Assembly (NCBI GenBank): GCA_016713825.1
Contig: JADJOJ010000003.1
Coordinates: forward strand, 248,001-312,000
From: Candidatus Leptofilum gracile
Lineage (GTDB): Bacteria > Chloroflexota > Anaerolineae > Promineifilales > Promineifilaceae
DNA: 64,000 bases
Direction: 5' to 3'
Shown here piece by piece: positions 53,002 to 60,869 of this stretch. Both the position numbers and the translations under genes were made by a program. Within the stretch, counting starts at the first letter, position 1. Each line of letters begins with the position of its first letter. The notes beneath the pieces are model-generated. The model did not search any database and had not been told where the DNA came from. It was given only the letters and a program-made list of their open reading frames with translations.

Positions 53002-53107
53002 AATTTCACCTCAATACGGTTCATTATAAAACAAAACGTGCAGATTTAGCAGACTTTTGCATATGGCAGATGGCTGTTTGACCATCTGCCACAGCCATTA
53101 TCAACAA

Positions 53108-55126
53108 TTAATTCATCGCTTCTAGCACAACCTGGGCCACGTCCTTCACCTGCATCGGTGCGCCTTTTTCCCGGTTGGCGTCGCTCATCATCGTGGCGCA
53201 GAATGGGCAGCCGACGGCCAGCGTGCTGGCCCCAGTGCTTTGCGCTTCGGCAAACCGATTGGCGTTGACGGCTTCCGTGCCGTGCTCCTCTTCCTTCCAA
53301 TATTGCGCGCCACCCGCGCCGCAGCAGAACGAATCTTTGCCGCTGCGATCCATCTCCAGCAGCTTGGCCCCCGCTTTGGCCAGCGCCTCGCGCGGTTCGG
53401 CGATGATGCCGTTGTGGCGGCCCAGGTAGCACGGATCGTGGTAGGTGACGCTTTCTAGCTTGGTGCCATTTAGCTTTAGCTTGCCCCGCCCCACCAAGTC
53501 GGAAATGAGCTGGGTGTGGTGGAACACATCGTAATGGCCGCCCAGCTCGCCATACTCTTTGCCGATGGTGGTGAAGCAGTGCGGGCAGCTGGTCACAATG
53601 CGCTTTTTGTCGGCCCCAGCGCCGTTGAGCGTTTCAATGTTGCCCAGCGCCATTTCATAGTACAGGTACTCGTTGCCAGCGCGACGAGCGGAGTCGCCAG
53701 TGCAGCTTTCGGCATCCCCCAACACGGCAAAGCTGACGCCTGCATGGCGCATGATGGTGGCCACGGCGCGTACCGTTTCTTGCGCGTCTGGGTTAAACGC
53801 GCCCGCACAGCCCACCCAGAGCAAATAGTCGTAATCCGGGTTTTCCTCTACGGTGGGCACGGCAAAATCGAGCGGTTCGGCCCAGGCCATGCGGTCTTCG
53901 GTGGATTGCCACGGGTTACCCATGCGCTCCATGCCCACAAACGCCCCTTTCAGCTCTTGCGGGAAGGCGGAGGCCATCAGCACCTGGTCGCGCCGCATGT
54001 CCATGATGTCTAGCATCGGTGTGTTGCCTACCGGGCAAACCTCAATGCAATGACCGCACGCCGTGCAGGCCCACAAGGCGCTCTCGCTGATGGCAAAATC
54101 GAGCAGCGGCATGGTGGCAGCCCCGCCGTTGGCAAAATCGAGCATGTTTTCACGGATGTGGTACCGCTTGTTCACCTCGATGGCGGCGGGGGAAAGCTCT
54201 TTGCCGGTGTTGTAGGCGGGGCACACTTCCTGGCAGCGGTTGCACATGATGCAGGCGAAGGCATCCACAATTTGGGTTTGTTCCAGATCAAATAAGGTAG
54301 AAGCCCCAAATTGTTCGATGGATTCATCTTCAAAATTGAGGGTGAACATTTGGCCCAGGTAGGTGCGGTCTGGGCTGGTCATAAAGTTGGCTGGCCCCAT
54401 GAACAGGTGGGCGTGTTTGGTGTAGGGGAAGTAGGGCAGGAACATGACCACCAGCCCAACGGCTACCCACCAGCTAAAATGCCAGCCAAAGTTCAGGGCG
54501 GTTTCGCTGCCGCCCGCCATAAAGGTTTGGGCAATGAGGTTGGCCACGGGCTGGGACGGGTCTGGGCCGTGCTGGGCAATAAGGAAGGCGGCGGCCATCA
54601 TGCGGAAGCCGACGTGGAACAGGATGAATAAGGCAACGGCGAACGAATCTTTATTGACGCCCCCTTCGCGGACTTTGGGCATCACTGTGACGTTATCGCG
54701 AATTTTGAGGGCTTGGTCCCCCCAGGCAAAGCGGCGCAGGATGAAGTAGAGCACGCCGATGAGCACGAGTGTGCCGAAAATGTCGGCGGCGAAGCGGTAG
54801 ATGTCGCCAATGATGTTGTTGGGCAGGAATTCGAAGCCGGTGATGAGCCCTTCGGCGACGTCGATGGCGTTGACGAGGAAGTAGAAGATGAAGCCCCAGG
54901 CGACGCCGTAGTGGAAGAGTGAGGAGAGTTTGCGGTGGCGGATGATGCGCCCTTGGGAAAAGAGGGCGACAAGGCCGGTCACGGCGCGACGGGGCAGTTC
55001 ATCCAGCCGGAGCTTGCCTTGCCCGCGCATGATGATTTTGACCATTTGGCCAAAGGTGTTGATGGTGGCCACGGTACAAACGAGCACTAAAAATGCAAAC
55101 AATGTCTTTTCGATTGGTGTTAACAT
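53108..55126 (-). CDS. membrane-bound heterodisulfide reductase-like Fe-S oxidoreductase (EtfD/HdrD type)
   Basis: This 672-residue protein has six N-terminal membrane helices (residues about 5-255) resembling a heme-b or quinone-binding NarI-like domain. Two 4Fe-4S ferredoxin motifs follow (CIMCNRCQEVCPA near 290 and CTACGHCIEVCP near 352), then two CCG domains (SCPHCF, DPCYLGRHN...CCGAGG, GCPFC) as in HdrD. It is the layout of EtfD-type enzymes that pass electrons from electron-transfer flavoprotein to quinone during acyl-CoA oxidation. No etfAB genes are adjacent. The 3-kb segment around it has no ACGGCCGT, the longest such gap in the window. Confidence 0.88.
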   Translation of the reverse strand: MLTPIEKTLFAFLVLVCTVATINTFGQMVKIIMRGQGKLRLDELPRRAVTGLVALFSQGRIIRHRKLSSLFHYGVAWGFIFYFLVNAIDVAEGLITGFEFLPNNIIGDIYRFAADIFGTLVLIGVLYFILRRFAWGDQALKIRDNVTVMPKVREGGVNKDSFAVALFILFHVGFRMMAAAFLIAQHGPDPSQPVANLIAQTFMAGGSETALNFGWHFSWWVAVGLVVMFLPYFPYTKHAHLFMGPANFMTSPDRTYLGQMFTLNFEDESIEQFGASTLFDLEQTQIVDAFACIMCNRCQEVCPAYNTGKELSPAAIEVNKRYHIRENMLDFANGGAATMPLLDFAISESALWACTACGHCIEVCPVGNTPMLDIMDMRRDQVLMASAFPQELKGAFVGMERMGNPWQSTEDRMAWAEPLDFAVPTVEENPDYDYLLWVGCAGAFNPDAQETVRAVATIMRHAGVSFAVLGDAESCTGDSARRAGNEYLYYEMALGNIETLNGAGADKKRIVTSCPHCFTTIGKEYGELGGHYDVFHHTQLISDLVGRGKLKLNGTKLESVTYHDPCYLGRHNGIIAEPREALAKAGAKLLEMDRSGKDSFCCGAGGAQYWKEEEHGTEAVNANRFAEAQSTGASTLAVGCPFCATMMSDANREKGAPMQVKDVAQVVLEAMN

Positions 55127-55285
55127 GCGTGTCCCTCTTGTATATTTTGTTGGAAAATCGCCTGCTTAATGTGCCGTTAAGCTTCGGGCGAAAGTCTATC
55201 ATACGGCCGTTTCTACCGCAAAGCCCCTATTTTACACAATTTATTGACGCAGTGCATCATGGAATGTGCAATTGGATATTTGGGT

Positions 55286-55291
55286 TATAAT
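55286..55291 (+). promoter_or_regulatory. -10 box TATAAT, leaderless spacing
   Basis: A consensus TATAAT ends 8 nt before the ATG at 55300, leaving no Shine-Dalgarno. It matches the other leaderless starts in this window. Confidence 0.6.
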
Positions 55292-55299
55292 TCGGCGCT

Positions 55300-56646
55300 A
55301 TGTGGAAGAAGTTGTTGATACTGGTTACTGGCTTGTTATTAGTTCTGGCGCTGTGGCCGCCGGTTGGCTCGTTGTATGCGCTGACGGGTGAGGATGCCTT
55401 GTTGGCTCAGCTGCGGGGGGTGGTGCATTGGTTGAATACGGCCGTTCGCCCCCAACCCCAGCTCGCTCCCCAAACCATCCCCGAATTGGCCGATGTGGTC
55501 CCCTACGGCGTGAACACGTTTCTAGAGCAGGAGGCCGAGATCGAAAAGCGAGCCGTGAGTTTGCAAATGGCCCGGCAGGCGGGCTTCCGGTTTATCCGCC
55601 AGGAATTTGTTTGGGAAGATATTGAGATTCATGCCAAGGGGGATTTTGAAGACCGGCGGCATGAGCCGTTCCGCTCAGCGTGGGAAAAGTACGACAACAT
55701 TGTGGATTTGGCCGAGGCAAACGACATCGAAATTATTGCCCGGCTGAGTAACCCGCCCGCCTGGAGCCGCGCCCTGCCGGTGGAAACCACTGGCACGCTG
55801 GCTCCCCCAGACAATTACGACGATTTTGGCGATTTTGCGGCGGCGGTGGCGGAGCGGTATAACGGCCGTATCCGCTACTACCAACTGTGGAATGAACCCA
55901 ACGGCAACGGCGAGTGGGGCAACCACCAGCCCGTTAACCCGGAGCAGTACACCGAGCTGCTCTGCACCGCCTACCGCCGCATCAAGGAAGTGAATCCGGG
56001 CGCGGTGGTGCTGGCTGGGGCGCTCACCCCCACCGTGGCCATCAACGACGGCAACCTGAACGACCTCATCTTTTTGGAGCGGATGTACGCCGCCGGGGCA
56101 GGTGACTGTTTCGACGTGATGTCGGCGCAGGGGTACGGGCTCTGGTCTGGGGCGCTGGATCAGCGGCTGAAGCCCAACGTCATCAACTACCCGCACAATT
56201 TGTATTTGCGCGACGTGATGGTGCGCCACGGCGACGCCGACAAGCCGATCTGGATTTCGGAGATGGGCTGGAACGTGGTGCCGGAGGGGATGGAGGCCCG
56301 TTTTGGTCGGGTGACGCCGGAGCAGCAGGCCCGTTTTGCCGTGGAGGCGTACGAGCGGGCACAGGCAGAGTGGCCCTGGGTGGGGGTGATCAACACCTGG
56401 TTCCTCAAGCGCAAGGATGAGTCGGAGCTGGACCAATCGTTTTATTACTTCCGGCTGCTGGATGCCGATTTTACGCCGCAGCCGGTGTACGAAGCGTTGG
56501 CCGAAACGCTGCCCCAGATGGCCGATCCAGTGCCTCAGCCTGGGTGGGTTTATGGCTGGATGGAGTTACGGCCGTATCTCTTCATCCCCGCCCTCGCCAT
56601 CCTCTTCTTCGCCCTCCTCCGCTGGTTAACCCCTCATGAAAAGTGA
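55300..56646 (+). CDS. membrane-anchored GH-A clan glycoside hydrolase
   Basis: This 448-residue protein has an N-terminal anchor helix (LLILVTGLLLVLALWPPVG), an extracellular TIM barrel of the GH5/GH39-like clan A, and a second helix at the end (LFIPALAILFFALLRWL). The acid/base Glu lies in YQLWNEPNGNGEW near residue 198 and the nucleophile Glu in WISEMGWN near 318. It likely works on a cell-surface polysaccharide. It overlaps the next gene by 11 bp and is probably translated with it. It is preceded by a TATAAT 8 nt upstream. The exact GH family cannot be fixed by eye. Confidence 0.82.
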   Translation: MWKKLLILVTGLLLVLALWPPVGSLYALTGEDALLAQLRGVVHWLNTAVRPQPQLAPQTIPELADVVPYGVNTFLEQEAEIEKRAVSLQMARQAGFRFIRQEFVWEDIEIHAKGDFEDRRHEPFRSAWEKYDNIVDLAEANDIEIIARLSNPPAWSRALPVETTGTLAPPDNYDDFGDFAAAVAERYNGRIRYYQLWNEPNGNGEWGNHQPVNPEQYTELLCTAYRRIKEVNPGAVVLAGALTPTVAINDGNLNDLIFLERMYAAGAGDCFDVMSAQGYGLWSGALDQRLKPNVINYPHNLYLRDVMVRHGDADKPIWISEMGWNVVPEGMEARFGRVTPEQQARFAVEAYERAQAEWPWVGVINTWFLKRKDESELDQSFYYFRLLDADFTPQPVYEALAETLPQMADPVPQPGWVYGWMELRPYLFIPALAILFFALLRWLTPHEK

Positions 56647-58657
56647 GAATTTAACCGCAAAGGACGCGAAGAACGCAAAGAAAAATAAAAAAAACTTTGC
56701 GATCTCTGCGTCCTTTGCCGTTCACAAAAAATGGCTCCTGGTGGCGATTTTGCTGCTGGCGTTTGGGCTGCGGGTGCACAATTTGGAGGCGCAGTCGTTT
56801 TGGAACGATGAGGGGAACAGCGCCCGGCTCAGCGAACGGTCGGTGGCGCTCATCATCGAGGGCACGGCCAGCGACATTCATCCGCCGCTCTACTACTTGC
56901 TGCTGAACCAGTGGCGCAAGCTGGTGGGCGACAGTGAGTTTGGGCTGCGGTCGCTCTCCTTGTTTGCGGGGCTGTTGGTGGTACCGTTGACGTTTGTTTT
57001 GGGAAATTTTTTTGACGCAAAGGCGCAAAGGGGCAAAGGGCAAAAAGGGAGTTGGTTGTTGGGTTTGGCGGCGGCGGCGCTGATCGCCATCAATCCGGGG
57101 ATGATTTACTACAGCCAGGAAGTGCGGATGTATGCGCTGTTGGGCCTGTGGGCAGTGCTTGCGACGGTTTTGCTGCTGCGCTGGTTGTCGGTGGTCAGTA
57201 ATCCGTTATCGGTAAACGGTGAACGGTATTCGGTGAACAGTAATTGGAAATGGCTGTTGGGTGGAGCGTATGTGTTGTGTGCGGCGGCTGGGTTGTACAC
57301 TCACTACTTTTTCCCCGCCGTCCTCCTCGTCCACAACCTGTTCGTCCTCATCAAAATGATCCAATCCCTGCCCAAATCATTAACCATTAACAATTTACCA
57401 TTAACCATTAAGCATTGGCCCTTCCTCATGCTGGCCACCCTCCTCCTCTACGCCCCCTGGCTGCCCATTTTCCTGGACCAGTTCGGCAGCGATTCGATTA
57501 ACAGGCCGGGCGTGGGGGAATTTGTTACGGCCGTTTCCCACTTCCTCACCTTTGGGGCCACCCTTGAACCAGAGACGATGCTGCTGTGGCTGGTAGCTGG
57601 TTTGTTGGGGATTGGGTTGGTAAACGCACGGTCCAAACTCAGCCTGCCCATTTTAGGCGTCCTCATTCCGCTGGCGATGATGTTTGCCACCGGCACGACG
57701 GGCCGCGAGTATTACAAATTTTTGATGGTCGCCGTGCCCTTTTGGGCAATCTGGCTGGGGGCGGCTTTTACCGAAACCAACCAGCGCGGCTTTCGCCTGC
57801 TGGCGGGCGTGCTGCTGCTGGTGCTGCCCTGGGGCATGATCCAATCGCTGCAAAACATGCACAGCGACCCCGCCTACGCCCGCGCCGATTACCGGGCGAT
57901 GGCCCAGCGCATTTTGGCCGAGGATCATCCCAACGCGGGCGTCATTTTGAACGCCGCCAACCAGTGGGAAGCGTTCACCTACTACTTCCCCGACGACGGC
58001 AACGTCTACCCGCTGCCAGAGGGCCGCAGCCGCCCCACGCCAGAAGCGGTTGATGCGGCTTTGAGCCAGATTGCCGCCCAGCACGACCGTCTCTACGCCA
58101 TTTTTTGGGGGGAAGCGCAGCGCGATCCGGAGCGGCTGATCGAGCGCTGGCTGGACGCCCACGCCTTTAAAGCCACCGACGAATGGGTCGGTGACGTGCG
58201 TTTTGTGACTTACGCCATTCCTTCTGCTCCGGCGACGGAGATGGAGACGGCCGTTTCCCTCCCCTTCGGCGAAAACATCAGGCTGAATGGCTACACCTTG
58301 GGTGAAACGGCGCTTCGCCCGGGGGATATTGTGGAAGTGACCTTGTTTTGGGAAACGGCCGTTCCCCTGCAAAATCGCTACAAAGTGTTTCTCCATCTGC
58401 TGGACGCCAACGGCAACCTGGTCAGCCAGCGCGACAGCGAACCGGGCGGCGGCCTGGCCCTCACCCCCACCTGGCAGCCCGGCGCAGTCGTGCTGGACAA
58501 CCACGGCCTGCTCCTCCCCAGCGATCTGCCGCCCGGCAGCTACCAACTCCGGCTCGGCCTCTACGATCTGGCCAACCCCGCCAACCGCCTGCCCATCACC
58601 ACCCCAAACGGTGAGACGGATGCTTATTTATTGACCACAATCCTAGTTGAAGAGTAA
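56636..58657 (+). CDS. membrane glycosyltransferase (PMT/ArnT-like) carrying four inserted repeats
   Basis: This 673-residue GT-C type transferase has about eleven membrane helices and the acidic NDEGNSARLSE motif in the first loop (near residue 59), where dolichol- or lipid-phosphate sugar users place their catalytic Asp/Glu. A C-terminal beta-sandwich domain follows (about 560-673). Four stretches are plainly encoded by intergenic-type repeats read in frame: KDAKNAKKNKKNFAISASFA (residues 8-27), DAKAQRGKGQKG, SNPLSVNGERYSVNSN and SLTINNLPLTIKHW. They fall at loops between helices and seem tolerated. It overlaps the GH-A hydrolase gene, so the pair may build or trim one surface glycan. Confidence 0.82.
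   Translation: MKSENLTAKDAKNAKKNKKNFAISASFAVHKKWLLVAILLLAFGLRVHNLEAQSFWNDEGNSARLSERSVALIIEGTASDIHPPLYYLLLNQWRKLVGDSEFGLRSLSLFAGLLVVPLTFVLGNFFDAKAQRGKGQKGSWLLGLAAAALIAINPGMIYYSQEVRMYALLGLWAVLATVLLLRWLSVVSNPLSVNGERYSVNSNWKWLLGGAYVLCAAAGLYTHYFFPAVLLVHNLFVLIKMIQSLPKSLTINNLPLTIKHWPFLMLATLLLYAPWLPIFLDQFGSDSINRPGVGEFVTAVSHFLTFGATLEPETMLLWLVAGLLGIGLVNARSKLSLPILGVLIPLAMMFATGTTGREYYKFLMVAVPFWAIWLGAAFTETNQRGFRLLAGVLLLVLPWGMIQSLQNMHSDPAYARADYRAMAQRILAEDHPNAGVILNAANQWEAFTYYFPDDGNVYPLPEGRSRPTPEAVDAALSQIAAQHDRLYAIFWGEAQRDPERLIERWLDAHAFKATDEWVGDVRFVTYAIPSAPATEMETAVSLPFGENIRLNGYTLGETALRPGDIVEVTLFWETAVPLQNRYKVFLHLLDANGNLVSQRDSEPGGGLALTPTWQPGAVVLDNHGLLLPSDLPPGSYQLRLGLYDLANPANRLPITTPNGETDAYLLTTILVEE
56653..56726. 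repeat. coding ACCGCAAAGGACGCGAAG / CTCTGCGTCCTTTGC inverted repeat
   Basis: Two arms (CCGCAAAGGACGCGAAGAAC and CTCTGCGTCCTTTGCCGTTC) would form a hairpin; the whole copy is in frame inside the glycosyltransferase N-terminus. The same family is present at 4863-4890 and, degraded, at 29137-29215. Confidence 0.75.
57012..57050. repeat. coding GACGCAAAGGCGCAAAGGGG repeat
   Basis: Half copy of the GCAAAGACGCAAAG family, in frame in the glycosyltransferase gene, encoding DAKAQRGKGQKG in a loop between helices. Confidence 0.65.
57194..57244. repeat. coding CAGTAATCCGTTATCGGT repeat
   Basis: In-frame copy of the GGTGAACGGTAATCCGTAAT family (compare 9601-9669), encoding SNPLSVNGERYSVNSN. Confidence 0.7.
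57372..57413. repeat. coding CCATTAACAATTTACCATTA repeat
   Basis: ATTAACCATTAACAATTTAC and ACCATTAACCATTAAG encode SLTINNLPLTIK in frame. The ATTAACCATTAAC motif is another dispersed type. Confidence 0.65.
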
Positions 58658-58659
58658 TT

Positions 58660-58680
58660 CGTATTGACAGTGTCAATACG
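58660..58680 (+). promoter_or_regulatory. operator palindrome overlapping a -35 box
   Basis: Ten-base arms CGTATTGACA and TGTCAATACG flank a single G. The left arm contains TTGACA (58664-58669), with TAGAAT (58687-58692) 17 bp further on. A repressor bound here would stop transcription of the toxin-antitoxin pair, fitting the autoregulation known for BrnTA-type operons. TAGAAT is only 3 bp from the toxin ATG, so the exact start of transcription is unclear. Confidence 0.6.
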
Positions 58681-58695
58681 AAACCGTAGAATGTT

Positions 58696-58991
58696 ATGGA
58701 TGTAAAAATTCATTTTCAAGGAATTAACTTTGAATGGGATGCTGATAAAGAGCTTGCCAATTCTAAAAAACATGGCTTTGATTTTCGAATGGCTGTTGAA
58801 CTTTTCTTCGATCCTTTTTAATGGCAGTAGAGGATAAGCTAGAAGATGGTGAACTGCGGCATCATGCGCTTGGTATGGCCAAAAACTGGCAGATTATATT
58901 CGTCGCATTCGTCTGGCGTGGCGACAATATTCGCTTGATTTCGGCAAGATTGGCAACGAATAGTGAGAGGAAACGGTATGAGCGTGGATAA
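58696..58991 (+). pseudogene. brnT: BrnT-type toxin, frameshifted
   Basis: The first frame reads MDVKIHFQGINFEWDADKELANSKKHGFDFRMAVELFFDPF and stops at 58819-58821. In the next frame the protein goes on as LMAVEDKLEDGELRHHALGMAKNWQIIFVAFVWRGDNIRLISARLATNSERKRYERG to a stop at 58989-58991. FEWDxxKxxxNxxKHG and RxISAR are the core of BrnT RNase toxins. One T missing from the TTTTT at 58814-58818 explains the break. It is either a sequencing error or an inactivated toxin with its antitoxin retained. It overlaps the antitoxin by 14 bp, a normal arrangement. Confidence 0.8.
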
Positions 58992-59277
58992 ATTGAAGGC
59001 AAGATTACAACCAAATCGCAAAAAAATAATGGTGAGTATTCGGATGCCGGAAGATGTGGTTGAGGAGATGAAGCGGGTTGCACCGCTGCTGGGTTTTTCT
59101 GGCTACCAACCGCTCATGCGGGCCTACATCGGGCAGGGGCTGCGGGCCGACTTAGAGCGGTTGGACCAGGAAACGGAGCTGTCTCGATTGGTTGAGAGTT
59201 TGCGACGGCAGGGAGTAAATGAGGAGGTTTTGGCAACGGCCGTTGCCGAAGCCAGAGCCGAATACCGCACAGACTAA
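58978..59277 (+). CDS. BrnA/CopG-like antitoxin
   Basis: This 99-residue protein has a ribbon-helix-helix core (MVSIRMPEDVVEEMKRVAPLLGFSGYQPLMRAYIGQGLRADLERL, residues about 18-62). The SGYQPLxRxYIxxGLRxDL block is typical of antitoxins that pair with BrnT. GAGAGG precedes the ATG at 58978, favoured over the GTG at 58963. It overlaps the toxin end and would bind the palindrome at 58660. ACGGCCGT at 59236 falls near its 3' end. Confidence 0.82.
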   Translation: MSVDKLKARLQPNRKKIMVSIRMPEDVVEEMKRVAPLLGFSGYQPLMRAYIGQGLRADLERLDQETELSRLVESLRRQGVNEEVLATAVAEARAEYRTD

Positions 59278-59340
59278 ATCCCTGGAAACTTTCAGCTACC
59301 CTGCTTTTTAAATGAATTCCTTAGGCATTCATAGGGTTTG

Positions 59341-59377
59341 GCGTGAAACGTGGCGTCTTAATAGTCACGTTTCACGC
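59341..59377. repeat. GCGTGAAACGTG / CACGTTTCACGC inverted repeat
   Basis: Perfect 12-bp arms separated by 13 bp, followed by ATCACG. It belongs to the GTGATGCGTGA group (compare 1001 and 63199). It sits between the antitoxin gene and the convergent YedF-like gene. Confidence 0.65.
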
Positions 59378-59425
59378 ATCACGTCTGTCAATCTCCTGAG
59401 TTCCTAATGAACCTCAAAGGGTAGG

Positions 59426-59761
59426 TTACGGCCGTATCACCCGATCCGCCATCATCATGAGCTGCACCGTGCCATCCATGCCGCCCACTTCGCCAATTTG
59501 CAGCAGCGCGCGCCGGTCGTAATGGTCCAGGCAGGTGCCGCAGCTGGCAATACGCGCCCCTTTGGCCTCTAGCTGGCGCAGGCTGGCTAGCGCCGGACTG
59601 TCCGGCGAGGTAGTGAGAAAAATGGCGCTGTTGATGCAGCCCACCACGTCAATCGTCACGTCTGAAGCCGCCAGCTTCTCCAAAAACACCAGCAGCAGCT
59701 TGCGCCCCAATTCCGGGTCGCCCTCGCCCATTTTGTCGGAATTTAGATAAAGAAAGTTCAT
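59426..59761 (-). CDS. DsrE/YedF-like protein
   Basis: This 111-residue protein has the C-terminal half of YedF-type proteins: MNFLYLNSDKMGEGDPELGRKLL, a middle FLEKLAASDVTIDVVGCINSAIFL, and the CGTCLDHYDRR motif near residue 74, followed by GEVGGMDGTVQLMMMADRVIRP. Such proteins are thought to handle sulphur or selenium, though this copy lacks the N-terminal TusA half. AGAGGAG precedes the ATG. Confidence 0.78.
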   Translation of the reverse strand: MNFLYLNSDKMGEGDPELGRKLLLVFLEKLAASDVTIDVVGCINSAIFLTTSPDSPALASLRQLEAKGARIASCGTCLDHYDRRALLQIGEVGGMDGTVQLMMMADRVIRP

Positions 59762-59782
59762 GGTTGTGCTCCTCTGAAAATA

Positions 59783-59838
59783 AACCTCCGGGAGGCTTCA
59801 AAAATGGCCTCTGTTACGCACTGAACCTCCCGGAGGTT
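59783..59838. repeat. AACCTCCGGGAGG ... AACCTCCCGGAGGTT palindrome pair
   Basis: Two copies of a self-complementary AACCTCCCGGAGGTT-like element lie 28 bp apart upstream of the YedF-like gene. Confidence 0.6.
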
Positions 59839-59890
59839 GGGTTTTCATTCATGGTGGTCAACGACAGTTGATGTCGTCTCCTTGGTTGAT

Positions 59891-59944
59891 GGTGGTTGGT
59901 GGCTGGTGAAAGGTACTCGCCACTAACCACCAGCCACCAGCCAC
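59891..59944. repeat. GGTGGTTGGTGGCTGGTG / CCACCAGCCACCAGCCAC inverted repeat
   Basis: A G-rich arm faces its complement across a short loop, directly before the stop of the ECF ATPase gene (59948). It could end the ECF operon transcript. Confidence 0.6.
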
Positions 59945-59947
59945 TTT

Positions 59948-60757
59948 TTATTTACGGCCGTTTCCCCGCCACGCCGCCAAAAAATCAGGAACGGTCCAGA
60001 CGGTTTGCGGCAGATTGAGTCCCTGGGCCAGCCGGGTGATCGCTGGGGGTTCGACCTGGGTTTGCTGGAGAACGGCCGTTTCCCCTACCACCTCCGCCGT
60101 CAACCCATCGCGCAGCACCCGCCCCGCGTGCATGACGACCAGACGGGTAAAGTTTGCCGCCACAAACTCCATGTCGTGGCTGATGGCGATGACCGTTTTG
60201 CCCGCTTGCCGCCAGCGGAGCAGCAGGCCAGCCAGCAGCGCCTGGAAGCGGGCATCCTGCCCCGTCGTTGGTTCGTCCAGGACGAGAATCGGCGTGTCCA
60301 TTGCCAGGACGGCGGCCAGGGCCACCCGCTTGCGCCACGCCAGGCTGAGATCGTACGGATTTTCTTGGGCAACGGCCGTTAATGCCAAACTATGCAGCGC
60401 TTCCGTCACCAGCGCGGCGGTGCGCTGTGCGTCGAAGCCCAGATTGCGCGGGCCAAACGCCAGCTCGGCGGCTACGGTGCGCTGGAAAAGCTGCTCGTCT
60501 GGGTGCTGGAACAAATAGCCGACCCGCCGCGCCAATTGGGCCACGCTGTGCCCGTCCGTACGCCAGTCGCCAATCTGCACCTGGCCGGAAGACGGCCGTA
60601 ACAGCCCGTTCAACTGCTTGGCCAGCGTCGTCTTGCCCGACCCGTTCTGCCCGACGATGGCCACCTGCTCCCCCGCCGCCACCCGCAGCGACACATCCGC
60701 CAGGGCGGTGACGCCGTTGGGGTAGCGATACTCAATCTGGTCAATCACAATTTCCAT
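59948..60757 (-). CDS. ecfA2: ECF transporter ATPase, variant signature motif
   Basis: Starting at MEIVIDQIEYRYPNG (60757), the 269-residue ABC ATPase has Walker A VGQNGSGKTT near residue 34, Q-loop FQHPDEQLF, Walker B LVLDEPTTGQD near 156 and H-loop ISHDMEF. The signature motif, normally LSGGQ, reads YDLSLAWRKRVALA, so the Gly-Gly is missing. ATP hydrolysis at that site may be reduced, the partner EcfA1 carrying the active one. It is last in the ECF operon. The upstream in-frame start at 60790 has no support. Confidence 0.85.
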   Translation of the reverse strand: MEIVIDQIEYRYPNGVTALADVSLRVAAGEQVAIVGQNGSGKTTLAKQLNGLLRPSSGQVQIGDWRTDGHSVAQLARRVGYLFQHPDEQLFQRTVAAELAFGPRNLGFDAQRTAALVTEALHSLALTAVAQENPYDLSLAWRKRVALAAVLAMDTPILVLDEPTTGQDARFQALLAGLLLRWRQAGKTVIAISHDMEFVAANFTRLVVMHAGRVLRDGLTAEVVGETAVLQQTQVEPPAITRLAQGLNLPQTVWTVPDFLAAWRGNGRK

Positions 60758-60869
60758 CAAAACACCTTTGCCAGACTTTTGACCTGGCAAGCCAGAAAAG
60801 ATTCTGACACGAATGGCACGAATTTCACTAATAAAACGCCCTCAATTCGTGTTTTTTGTGTAATTCGTG

